Source: Pseudomonadota bacterium
Lineage (GTDB): Bacteria > Pseudomonadota > Gammaproteobacteria > Pseudomonadales > Pseudohongiellaceae
Direction: 5' to 3'
Assembly (NCBI GenBank): GCA_027592275.1
Contig: JAQCKF010000001.1
Coordinates: 124,001-188,000 of the forward strand
Length of the DNA: 64,000 nt
Shown: piece after piece, positions 18,105 through 26,505 of the stretch
Numbering within the stretch: position 1 is the stretch's first letter
Layout of the letters: each line of letters opens with the position of its first letter
Position numbers and translations under genes: made by a program
The notes under the pieces: model-generated
Told to the model about the DNA's origin: nothing
Databases searched by the model: none
The model's input: only the letters and a program-made list of their open reading frames with translations

Positions 18105-18773
18105 ATGAAGCACTTTCTAGGGAAAAATAGGTTTGGCATTGCCCTGCTGCTTTTGGCTTCGCTTGCCTCCTGCACGACCACGACTATCGATGAGTTTCGC
18201 CAAGGCGAAACTGGCATAGAGAATCACGAGTCGGTAGTTATTCTTGGGCGACGACAGGCCAGCGACTACGAGACGCGTTCCAAATTTGTAGAATGTGTCG
18301 GTGAGCGGATGACTCGTGGCGAGAACTCAATCAGTGTTGTGCCGGAACAAGAATTTGTTGATGCGATGTTCCCATGGTTTGAACCAAGAACTGCGCCTTT
18401 ACGTACTCGTGATTTGGAGCGCCTGATGACCGAAGCAGTTGTCTCTGAAAGGATGACTGAGTTTGGAGTTCGTTACATAGTTTGGCTGGATGGCTTCACC
18501 GAAACAACGGATCGCAGCGGATCAATATCTTGCACAATCGGCCCAGGGGGCGCGGGCTGCTTTGGTTTTGGGTCATGGGAAGATGACGCCAATTTTGATG
18601 CTCGTGTTTGGGATGTAGGCTCTTTAACGAACGTAGGCACCATAAGCACGGATGCAACTGGCCAGTCCTATCTTCCAGCATTCATTATTCCAATACCGCT
18701 AATAGCCAGGGTTGAAGCAAACGCCTGCTCACGCCTCGCAACTCAGCTTAAAGATTTCGTAAACGGTAGTTGA
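18105..18773 (+). CDS. Envelope-operon lipoprotein, 222 aa
   Basis: Predicted lipoprotein: 'LLLASLASC' ends the signal region with Cys near residue 23, followed by a short Thr run. The mature part includes 'SKFVECVGERMTRGENSISV', 'VSERMTEFGVRYIVWLDGFT' and a Gly/Cys-rich turn ('CTIGPGGAGCFGFG') in which two Cys could form a disulfide. No family is recognised. It lies between another lipoprotein and the M48 protease on the same strand. Probably the last or penultimate subunit gene of the envelope run. Confidence 0.68.
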   Translation: MKHFLGKNRFGIALLLLASLASCTTTTIDEFRQGETGIENHESVVILGRRQASDYETRSKFVECVGERMTRGENSISVVPEQEFVDAMFPWFEPRTAPLRTRDLERLMTEAVVSERMTEFGVRYIVWLDGFTETTDRSGSISCTIGPGGAGCFGFGSWEDDANFDARVWDVGSLTNVGTISTDATGQSYLPAFIIPIPLIARVEANACSRLATQLKDFVNGS

Positions 18774-18831
18774 TTTGCGGCTAATTACTTAAGTGCTTAA
18801 TGCGTTAAGCAAACTATATAGAGGTGGCACT

Positions 18832-20349
18832 ATGACGAATCTGGCTGTAACAAGCTCGGCTGAATCATCAACTCTGGTAAATCGAATCCTAGAGGCAGCT
18901 ATCCTAGTCTGCGTTTTCTGTCTGTTCCCCTTTCTGACATCCTGTGCGGTCAATCCTGCCACAGGTAGCCCAAATTTAGTTCTCATGTCCGAGAGTCGAG
19001 AGAAAGAGATCGGTTTGGAAGAGCACAATAAAGTTCTTTCTAGCATGTCTATGTTCGAAGATGAAGACTTACTCGCCTACGTTCGTGAAGTCGGCAACAA
19101 GGCGGCTGCAGTTAGCCATCGTCCAGATTTAGAATACACATTCAATATAATTGATAGTCCGGAGATAAATGCGTTTGCCCTACCCGGAGGTTATGTTTAT
19201 GTAAATCGTGGCTTGCTTACTTTTATGAATTCGGAGGCAGAATTGGCCGCCGTACTTTCTCATGAGATTGGACACATTACGGCGAGGCACGCGGTTCAAC
19301 AACAGGCCCGTGGACGCCTTGCTCAGACAGCCGCTACGGTTGGCGGTTTCGTCACTGCGGTGGCAACCGGCAGCGGCTACGTTGGAAACCAAATTAGTGA
19401 AGTAGCCTCAATTTGGGCACAAACAGGCTTAAGCGGATTCAGCAGAGAGCATGAGCTCGAGGCGGACAGCCTCGCGGCAGAATATCTAGTTAAGGCTGGC
19501 TACGATCCAGCCGCGATGATCGAAGTAATTACTGTGCTTAAGAATCAAGAAGACTTTAATAGACTAGTTTCAAATACCAGTGGAGGGTATCACGGCCTAT
19601 TCGCTACGCACCCACGAAACGATACGCGGCTGCAACAGGCGATTACTCAAGTAGGTAGTATTTCAGGGAATGAGATTACAGAAGCAGATGATACAAAATT
19701 CAGAGAAAGCCTTGATGGACTTGTAATTGGTCAGAGCCAGGGGTCGCAATCTACCGATGCGCGTAACCGTTATTATCAGACATTGCTTGGCTACACCGTG
19801 GTGTTCCCTGACGAATGGTTGATAGATGAAACCACTACGACAGTGACTGCCACTAGTGCCGAGCAGGGTTCCATACATATCGAGGTGCAGCGCATACAAG
19901 AGAATGTAGAGCCACGTATATTTATTAGAGACGAGATGGGAATAGGTGCCCTGCAAAAATCGGAGAAGCTCGAGCAGTATCGGCTGGTAGGCCATACCGG
20001 TGTAGCAGTGTCACCTGAGACTGGGAACACCGAAAGAGTTGCCGCGATCTATCTGGGGCCGAGAGTGTTCACCTTTCGTGCAGAGATAACAGATGCAGAA
20101 GCAAGCGATGAGATCGATGAGAAACTGCTCGCATCTATTCGAACCTTTAGAGCGATTCAACAAGGGGAGACCGCATCCGGAACGGAAGCGAAGATAAAGT
20201 TCGTCCAGGCAAGTGAATTCTTTGATTTCTCGGTAGTGGCTCAATCCAGCCGCATCGCGAACTATCCAGAAGAGTCGCTGCGCCTTCTCAATGGCTACTA
20301 CCCAAGAGGCACTCCCGAAGCGGGCGAGTGGGTGAAGCTGATCGAATAA
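18832..20349 (+). CDS. M48-family periplasmic metalloprotease lipoprotein
   Basis: Zinc metallopeptidase of family M48 (BepA/LoiP group), which acts in outer-membrane protein quality control. A signal sequence ends at 'FLTSC', making it a likely lipoprotein (Cys near 38). The active site 'SHEIGHITARH' holds HExxH at about 144-148, and 'HELEAD' supplies the third ligand. A C-terminal region of about 200 residues follows the protease domain. The chosen ATG has a good site, 'GAGGTGG', about 5 nt upstream, whereas the ORF-track start at 18793 has none. Its position after the lipoproteins suggests it may process or police the envelope complex (inference). Confidence 0.87.
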   Translation: MTNLAVTSSAESSTLVNRILEAAILVCVFCLFPFLTSCAVNPATGSPNLVLMSESREKEIGLEEHNKVLSSMSMFEDEDLLAYVREVGNKAAAVSHRPDLEYTFNIIDSPEINAFALPGGYVYVNRGLLTFMNSEAELAAVLSHEIGHITARHAVQQQARGRLAQTAATVGGFVTAVATGSGYVGNQISEVASIWAQTGLSGFSREHELEADSLAAEYLVKAGYDPAAMIEVITVLKNQEDFNRLVSNTSGGYHGLFATHPRNDTRLQQAITQVGSISGNEITEADDTKFRESLDGLVIGQSQGSQSTDARNRYYQTLLGYTVVFPDEWLIDETTTTVTATSAEQGSIHIEVQRIQENVEPRIFIRDEMGIGALQKSEKLEQYRLVGHTGVAVSPETGNTERVAAIYLGPRVFTFRAEITDAEASDEIDEKLLASIRTFRAIQQGETASGTEAKIKFVQASEFFDFSVVAQSSRIANYPEESLRLLNGYYPRGTPEAGEWVKLIE

Positions 20350-20558
20350 TTAGAGCAGGAACCTGTTCTCGTAGTCTAGCGGTGACCTTCCTGATAGACC
20401 GTAATTGTGCGTACTTTGCCTGATTCAATGCGTTCGCCCTCCAATACTGCTCGAATATCACTCCAATACGTTCCCAATACTCGAGCACAGAGTTTGTTTT
20501 TGACCTGTGCGGGGTTAAACTTGGTCAATCCCACAACACTGACGCTTAGAAGAATTAG

Positions 20559-22361
20559 ATGACAGCTACAGAAGAAGTTAAAAAACCTTCCGTCAAGAAG
20601 AATTCTTTATTGGAATTGAAGGGTTTTCTGAACGGGCTGCTTAATGATGAGCGCATCAATCAAGAAGATTTTGATTATGTACTCAACAATCGTCGGTCAA
20701 TCGAAGACCGAGACAAGCACATTCTTCAATACATAGCCGATCTGAACGTGGAAGATCGTAAGTCTCAAGGCCGTAAACTGGACATCGAAAGCCTTGCGAT
20801 GGCGTTAAGTACACAGTGTGGTCAGGACTACTACCGTATCGATCCTTTAAAAATCGATGCAGCCGAAGTGACGCTGGTTATGTCTTATGCTTTCACTCAA
20901 CGTCACCATATATTGGCTGTTGAAGTTACCGCATTAGCCGTGAAAATTGCCAGCGCAGAGCCGTACATCGATTCCTGGGAATCTGACCTAGAACATGTAT
21001 TAAAAAAGAAAATAGTTCGCGTTGTTTCCAATCCCATCGAGATCAAGCGTCTCACTACAGAGATGTATAGCTTATCCAGTTCGGTCAGTCGAGCACAGGA
21101 AGCCGGCCAAGTTAAGAAAGGCATCGGCAACTTAGAACAAATGTTGGAATTGGGTCATATCAAAGACCCGGAGGCTAACGACAAGCACATAGTCAATGTC
21201 GTTGATTGGATATTGCAATATGCCTTCGAACAAAGAGCAAGTGACATTCACATCGAACCGCGTCGAGAGAAAGGCAACGTGCGTTTTAGAATCGATGGTG
21301 TGTTATACATGGTTTACTCGCTGCCAATGCAAGTGCTTGCCGCTGTTACCAGTCGTCTTAAAATTCTAGGCCGCATGAACGTCGCAGAGAAACGTAAACC
21401 CCAAGACGGAAGAATTAAGACCAAGAGCCCGAACGGAAACGAGGTTGAGCTTCGCCTTTCTACACTGCCGACCGTGTTCGGCGAAAAGCTTGTAATGCGA
21501 ATTTTTGATCCAGAAGTGCTGTTGAAACCTTTCCAAGAACTAGGGCTTATAAACGAAGACCTGAATCGTTGGAAAGAGATCATCAAGAACAACAACGGTA
21601 TCGTGATTATCACCGGGCCAACAGGTAGCGGTAAGACGACAACGCTGTATTCCACCTTGAAGATGCTGGCCACAGAAGAAGTAAACGTCTGTACCATTGA
21701 AGATCCGATAGAAATGGTTGAAGAATCATTCAATCAGATGCAGGTTCAAGAGAATATTGACTTGAACTTTGCCGATGGCGTGAAGGCATTGTTGAGACAG
21801 GACCCGGACATCATCATGATAGGTGAGGTACGTGATCTTCCAACCGCCGAGATGGCTATTCAGGCTGCGTTGACTGGGCATCTGGTTTTTACCACTCTGC
21901 ACACTAACGACGCGCCATCGGCGATCACTCGCCTACTAGAGTTAGGTGTACCTTCCTATCTCATAAAGGCCACCGTTATAGGAATAATGGCACAGCGACT
22001 CGTGCGCGTTCTTTGTCCACACTGCAAGAAAGAAACTCAGATAGAAGCAGAGACCTGGGAAGCACTAACTCGTCCTTGGAAAGTAAAGCTACCGAAGAAG
22101 ACCTTTGAGGCAGCGGGCTGTTTGGAATGTCGTGAAACAGGTTTCAAAGGAAGAGAAGGTATCTATGAAGTGATGCCATTCACCGAGCCCTTGCAACAAC
22201 ATTCCGATAATAAGGGCGATCTGACCACTCTTCGCAAGCAAGCCTATAAAGAAGGTATGCTTAGCCTGCGTTTAAGCGGGGCGCAAAAAGTAGCTGCGGG
22301 CATTACCACCGTCAAAGAAATTTTGCGCGTTACCCCCGACAACATAGACCGAAGGCATTAG
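20559..22361 (+). CDS. GspE/PilB-family secretion ATPase, orphan
   Basis: Cytoplasmic hexameric ATPase of the type II secretion / type IV pilus family. The N-terminal N1E-like region (about 20-190) is followed by the ATPase core: Walker A 'GPTGSGKTT', Asp box, Walker B 'DPDIIMIGEVRD' and His box 'FTTLHTNDA'. A tetracysteine zinc motif (CPHC ... CLEC) lies near residues 485-525. At 600 aa it is full length. No GspF, pseudopilin or secretin gene is adjacent; the next gene is waaF after 7 nt. It may serve a secretion or pilus machine encoded elsewhere, or a reduced system. Confidence 0.87.
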   Translation: MTATEEVKKPSVKKNSLLELKGFLNGLLNDERINQEDFDYVLNNRRSIEDRDKHILQYIADLNVEDRKSQGRKLDIESLAMALSTQCGQDYYRIDPLKIDAAEVTLVMSYAFTQRHHILAVEVTALAVKIASAEPYIDSWESDLEHVLKKKIVRVVSNPIEIKRLTTEMYSLSSSVSRAQEAGQVKKGIGNLEQMLELGHIKDPEANDKHIVNVVDWILQYAFEQRASDIHIEPRREKGNVRFRIDGVLYMVYSLPMQVLAAVTSRLKILGRMNVAEKRKPQDGRIKTKSPNGNEVELRLSTLPTVFGEKLVMRIFDPEVLLKPFQELGLINEDLNRWKEIIKNNNGIVIITGPTGSGKTTTLYSTLKMLATEEVNVCTIEDPIEMVEESFNQMQVQENIDLNFADGVKALLRQDPDIIMIGEVRDLPTAEMAIQAALTGHLVFTTLHTNDAPSAITRLLELGVPSYLIKATVIGIMAQRLVRVLCPHCKKETQIEAETWEALTRPWKVKLPKKTFEAAGCLECRETGFKGREGIYEVMPFTEPLQQHSDNKGDLTTLRKQAYKEGMLSLRLSGAQKVAAGITTVKEILRVTPDNIDRRH

Positions 22362-22368
22362 CTTTGAG

Positions 22369-23418
22369 ATGACGCAAAAGAGCCAAGAGAATATTCTGGT
22401 GGTTGGGCCCGCATGGGTTGGCGATATGGTCATGGCGCAATCCTTGTTCATGTGCTTAAAGGAACAATACCCAGATTGTCGAATTTCAGTTCTAGCGCCA
22501 GATTGGACTCGGCCTCTGCTGGAGAGAATGCCCGAAGTAGAGAAAGGGATTAGCCTGGCGATAGGTCACAGAGAGCTGCAACTAGGAAAACGCCGTGCTC
22601 TGGGAAGGTCTCTTCGTGGCGAGCAATTTACTACCGCTATCGTGCTACCGAACTCGTTCAAGTCGGCATTGATTCCCTTGTATGCCGGTATAGAGAGGCG
22701 GATAGCCTGGAAAGGTGAATGGCGCAACTTCTTACTTAGCGACTGTCGACGCCTCGATAAGAAGGCATTCCCTCTTATGGTGCAGCGTTTCGCTGCCTTA
22801 GCCTATCCGGACTCCAATGAGCCACCAGATCATATCCCTAACCCTAGATTGCAGTCCGATCCCAATAGCGTGGCCCAGACGCTGGCTACATTTGACCTAG
22901 GGGTTGAGGACAGGATATTGGCAATTTGTCCGGGAGCGGAGTTCGGTGTGGCCAAACAATGGCCTGCTGAGCATTTTGCCGCAACCTGCAAAACTAAGAT
23001 CGACGAAGGATGGCAGGTATGGATATTTGGCTCCGAAAAGGACGCTGAAGTCTCCGATAAGATTTTGCAGATGCTTGCCGAGGAGCAAAGGCAGAAATGT
23101 GTGAGCCTAGCAGGTAGGACGACCCTATCTCAGGCGATCGATCTCTTGTCGCTTGCCGAGGCTGTCGTATCCAACGATTCAGGGCTAATGCATATAGCGG
23201 CTGCACTTGATAAGCCGATTGTTGCGCTTTATGGTTCAACATCGCCCGACTTTACGCCGCCATTGAGCAACAAGTCGAAATTATTGTTCACGGATATCGA
23301 TTGTCGACCCTGCTTTCAGAGGGAATGTCCTTTGGAACACAAGAAGTGCCTAACAGAGCTTGAGCCTAGTAGAGCGGTAGCCGCTATCAATGAGCTAACC
23401 CTCGCTGGGCGCAATTGA
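22369..23418 (+). CDS. waaF: Lipopolysaccharide heptosyltransferase II (WaaF)
   Basis: GT9 glycosyltransferase that adds the second L,D-heptose of the LPS inner core at the inner face of the cytoplasmic membrane, using ADP-heptose. The WaaF start 'VGPAWVGDMVMAQSLF' is clear. 'ICPGAEFGVAKQWPAEHFA' and 'VSNDSGLMHIAAALDKPIVALYGSTSP' form the nucleotide-sugar binding C-terminal domain. The 349-residue length is typical. It opens a waaF-waaC-waaG-waaP order like that in Pseudomonas. Confidence 0.95.
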   Translation: MTQKSQENILVVGPAWVGDMVMAQSLFMCLKEQYPDCRISVLAPDWTRPLLERMPEVEKGISLAIGHRELQLGKRRALGRSLRGEQFTTAIVLPNSFKSALIPLYAGIERRIAWKGEWRNFLLSDCRRLDKKAFPLMVQRFAALAYPDSNEPPDHIPNPRLQSDPNSVAQTLATFDLGVEDRILAICPGAEFGVAKQWPAEHFAATCKTKIDEGWQVWIFGSEKDAEVSDKILQMLAEEQRQKCVSLAGRTTLSQAIDLLSLAEAVVSNDSGLMHIAAALDKPIVALYGSTSPDFTPPLSNKSKLLFTDIDCRPCFQRECPLEHKKCLTELEPSRAVAAINELTLAGRN

Positions 23419-23477
23419 CTGATGAACCTTAGGAAAAACCAGAATAGGTTAGAAGAGAACAGGAAAGGAATAGTTCA

Positions 23478-24551
23478 TTGCGAGTGCTAATAGTAAAAGT
23501 CTCTTCTCTTGGTGATGTGATTCATACGCTGCCTGCAGTCACCGATGCGCAGCGCGCGAGAAAAGATATTCAATTCGACTGGGTGGTTGAGGAAAATTTC
23601 GCCGAGGTGCCGAGCTGGCATCCCGCCGTCGAAAATGTCATACCGGTGGCGCTAAGACGTTGGCGGCGTAACATCTTGAAGACCTATATGAATCACGAAT
23701 TTCGTGCGTTCAAACGCTCATTGCAAAGCGTTCAATACGACCTTGTTATTGATGCCCAGGGACTTATCAAGAGTGGGTTTATTAGTAGGCTCTCCAAGGG
23801 ATTAACGATAGGGCTCAGCAATAGGACCATTCGTGAGCCAATGGCCACGTTGTTCTACAACAAAGTTTATTCTGTTCCCTGGACAGAACACGCCGTGGAT
23901 AGGGTTCGTCAATTGTTTTCTCGTGCGCTGCAATACGAATACGATCCGCAGGAGATCGACTACGGTGTCGATGTTAGTAGAATAGACTCCCCTAGTGGAT
24001 TTAGTGAGAAAGCGGACAAGCAGGTAGTGTTTCTTCACGGCACAACGTGGCAGACAAAGCACTGGCCTGAAAATTACTGGCGTCACCTCGCACACATAAG
24101 TACAGAGGCGGGTTATAAAGTTCTTCTGCCTTGGGGTACGCCGGAGGAAAAATTACGCGCTCAGTTTATCGCTCAGGATAACGAGCGGGTAGAGGTACTT
24201 GATAAGCAGACACTATCCGGACTAGCCAATTACATCCAGCAGTCTGATGGCGTGATCGCCGTGGATACTGGTCTGGGCCATTTAGCTGCAGCACTAGCGA
24301 AGCCAACAATTTCTCTTTATGGGCCAACGAATCCCGGACTCTCTGGGACTTTTGGTAATAATCAATTGCACCTCAATTCGAGCCTAAACTGTGCGCCTTG
24401 TGTCAAGAAGACATGTGGATACTCAGGTCCTGGAGTTACCGAGGAATATGCAGGGAATTCATTTGCGGTTACTCCACCGTGTTTTGCATCCCACGGACCG
24501 GTTGAAGTCTGGCAGCAGTTCGAGAGTTTATTGGGCAATCTTAATCGATGA
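23478..24551 (+). CDS. waaC: Lipopolysaccharide heptosyltransferase I (WaaC)
   Basis: GT9 enzyme that adds the first heptose to Kdo2-lipid A. It begins with the family block 'MRVLIVKVSSLGDVIHTLPA'. The C-terminal block 'AVDTGLGHLAAALAKPTISLYG' is typical. The start is TTG at 23478, supported by the purine-rich 'AGGAAAGGAA' upstream and because it places the Rossmann strand directly at the N-terminus. The length is 357 aa. It lies 59 nt after waaF and 11 nt before waaG. Confidence 0.95.
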   Translation: MRVLIVKVSSLGDVIHTLPAVTDAQRARKDIQFDWVVEENFAEVPSWHPAVENVIPVALRRWRRNILKTYMNHEFRAFKRSLQSVQYDLVIDAQGLIKSGFISRLSKGLTIGLSNRTIREPMATLFYNKVYSVPWTEHAVDRVRQLFSRALQYEYDPQEIDYGVDVSRIDSPSGFSEKADKQVVFLHGTTWQTKHWPENYWRHLAHISTEAGYKVLLPWGTPEEKLRAQFIAQDNERVEVLDKQTLSGLANYIQQSDGVIAVDTGLGHLAAALAKPTISLYGPTNPGLSGTFGNNQLHLNSSLNCAPCVKKTCGYSGPGVTEEYAGNSFAVTPPCFASHGPVEVWQQFESLLGNLNR

Positions 24552-24562
24552 ATAGTTAACCA

Positions 24563-25690
24563 ATGCATCTGAGCTTTCTCATCTACTCCTATTTTCCGTT
24601 TGGCGGATTGCAGCGGGATTTTCTTCGCGTAGCAAAAGAATGTATGTCGCGCGGGCATAACATTACTGTCTACACGTTGAGTTGGGATGGCGATATTCCG
24701 GATGGGATAGATCTCATCTTGGTGCCCGTCACGACGCGAAACCGCATCAAACGTAACCAGGCCTACACCGAGTGGGTCCGCGCAGCGTTGAGTCAACGGG
24801 ATGACAGCCTCGTGATTGGTTTCAACAAAATGCCATTCTTGGATATCTACTTCGCCGCAGATCCCTGCTTTATGGAGAAGGCGACGGAGCAGCGAGGCTT
24901 CTACTACAAATTTACTTCGCGATACAAACATTTCAAAATGTATGAAGAGGCCGTTTTTGCAGCATCTCAGCGAACTGAAGTGTTAATCCTTTCTCTCCGT
25001 CAACGCACAGCATTCGAGAAATATTATCCTGATTGCGGGCCGCGTCTTCGCCAAGTTCCTCCTGGGATTTCGATAGATAGGAAAGTCGATACAAGAGACA
25101 AGGAAATTGGAATTCAATTACGCTCTGCTTTGGGCCTGGCTGCGACTACAAAACTGCTCCTACAAGTCGGTTCAGGCTTTCGAGTAAAGGGCGTGGATAG
25201 GTCGCTCAGAGCAATGGCAGCTCTTCCAAAGGCAGAGCTAGAGAACTGCCACTATTTGCTTGTTGGGCAGGACAATCCCCATCGCTATCTAAGACTTGCT
25301 AAGAAATTAGGCGTCGCCGAGCAATTCACTGTGCTTGGTGGTCGCGACGATATACCTAAATTCTTGGCAACAGCTGACTTGTTGCTACATCCGGCCTATT
25401 CTGAGAGTGCGGGTTATATGCTGTTGGAGGCAACTATCGCTGGACTACCGGTGCTTACGACCTCAACCTGCGGTTATGCCTTCCATATTGAGCAGGCGAA
25501 GTCCGGGCTAGTGTGCAGTGATCCCTTCGAGCAATCGCAACTGAATAGTTATCTGGCACAGATGTTAGGGAGCCTAGACACAGCCGATTGGTCGAAGAAT
25601 GGTCTGGAATATGGCAGGCAAGACGAGCTATATTCGCAGGCGTCTGCTGTGGCAGACTTTTTCGAAGAGTTTTTGGCCAGAGAAGCCTAG
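24563..25690 (+). CDS. waaG: LPS core glycosyltransferase WaaG-like (GT4)
   Basis: GT4 GT-B-fold transferase that extends the core from heptose II (glucose in E. coli, galactosamine in Pseudomonas). N-terminal 'YSYFPFGGLQRDFLRVAKEC' and 'GFNKMPFLDIYFAADPCF' are WaaG hallmarks. The donor site includes 'LLLQVGSGFRVKGVDRSLRA' and 'LLHPAYSESAGYMLLEATIAG'. At 375 aa it is full length. It is followed after 10 nt by waaP, the usual partner. The exact sugar cannot be told from the sequence. Confidence 0.92.
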   Translation: MHLSFLIYSYFPFGGLQRDFLRVAKECMSRGHNITVYTLSWDGDIPDGIDLILVPVTTRNRIKRNQAYTEWVRAALSQRDDSLVIGFNKMPFLDIYFAADPCFMEKATEQRGFYYKFTSRYKHFKMYEEAVFAASQRTEVLILSLRQRTAFEKYYPDCGPRLRQVPPGISIDRKVDTRDKEIGIQLRSALGLAATTKLLLQVGSGFRVKGVDRSLRAMAALPKAELENCHYLLVGQDNPHRYLRLAKKLGVAEQFTVLGGRDDIPKFLATADLLLHPAYSESAGYMLLEATIAGLPVLTTSTCGYAFHIEQAKSGLVCSDPFEQSQLNSYLAQMLGSLDTADWSKNGLEYGRQDELYSQASAVADFFEEFLAREA

Positions 25691-25700
25691 GGCGCGGACT

Positions 25701-26501
25701 ATGCACTATCTGAGTGAAGACTTCGCAAAGGACCTCCCGAAAGGGGATTCGTTCCAGAACTTGCAGGCGATGCAAGGCAATGTCTATCGAGATGTACAGG
25801 GCAGAAGAACCCTGCAATTCGCGCTCGGTGGAAAGAGTTATTTTATTAAGAATCACTTCGGTGTTGGCTGGGGAGAGATTTTTAAGAATCTTGTTCATCT
25901 GCGCATGCCAATCCTGGGTGCCGAGAACGAATGGCACGCAATTAGTAAACTGAAATCCCTCGGCTTAGCGACGATGACGTCGAAGGCCTATGGCACAAGG
26001 GGCTGGAATCCTGCTCGAAGACAGTCTCTCATTGTCACTGAAGATCTGGCCGACACCATTAGCCTCGAGGACTACTGCAAAGATTGGCGACAGAATCCAC
26101 CCGAGTTTGCATTGAAGCAAAAGCTTCTGAACAAGCTCGCCAGCATTAGCAGAACGTTGCATCGCGGAGGAGTCTGTCATAGAGATTTCTATCTCTGTCA
26201 TTTCCTTATGCCGAAGGACTGTTTTGATGCCGCCTCTGAACAGGATTTCGAGTTGTTCATAATCGACTTGCATAGAGCTCTCATTAAAAATCCTCTGGGA
26301 CGGCGTTGGATAGTCAAAGACGTAAGCGGGCTTCTCTATTCAGCTATGGACATTGGATTAACGCAGCGTGATTTTTTCCGTTTCATCAAAATTTATGACG
26401 ACACGAGCTTGCGCGACGCATTAGCAAATAACGGGGCCTTCTGGGGTGCGGTGCAGAAGCGAGCGCTGTCTATGCATAAGAAACTAGGCCGGGTAAGTTA
26501 G
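25701..26501 (+). CDS. waaP: LPS core heptose I kinase WaaP/RfaP
   Basis: Protein-kinase-like sugar kinase that phosphorylates heptose I of the inner core, important for outer-membrane integrity. 'KSYFIKNHFGVGWGEIFKNL' is the family's N-lobe. The catalytic loop 'CHRDFYLCHFL' gives Asp near residue 162, and 'IIDLHRALI' carries the metal-binding Asp. I chose the ATG at 25701, giving 266 aa, because the ORF-track start at 25599 overlaps waaG by 92 nt and adds an unrelated N-terminus. Confidence 0.94.
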   Translation: MHYLSEDFAKDLPKGDSFQNLQAMQGNVYRDVQGRRTLQFALGGKSYFIKNHFGVGWGEIFKNLVHLRMPILGAENEWHAISKLKSLGLATMTSKAYGTRGWNPARRQSLIVTEDLADTISLEDYCKDWRQNPPEFALKQKLLNKLASISRTLHRGGVCHRDFYLCHFLMPKDCFDAASEQDFELFIIDLHRALIKNPLGRRWIVKDVSGLLYSAMDIGLTQRDFFRFIKIYDDTSLRDALANNGAFWGAVQKRALSMHKKLGRVS

Positions 26502-26505
26502 TGCT

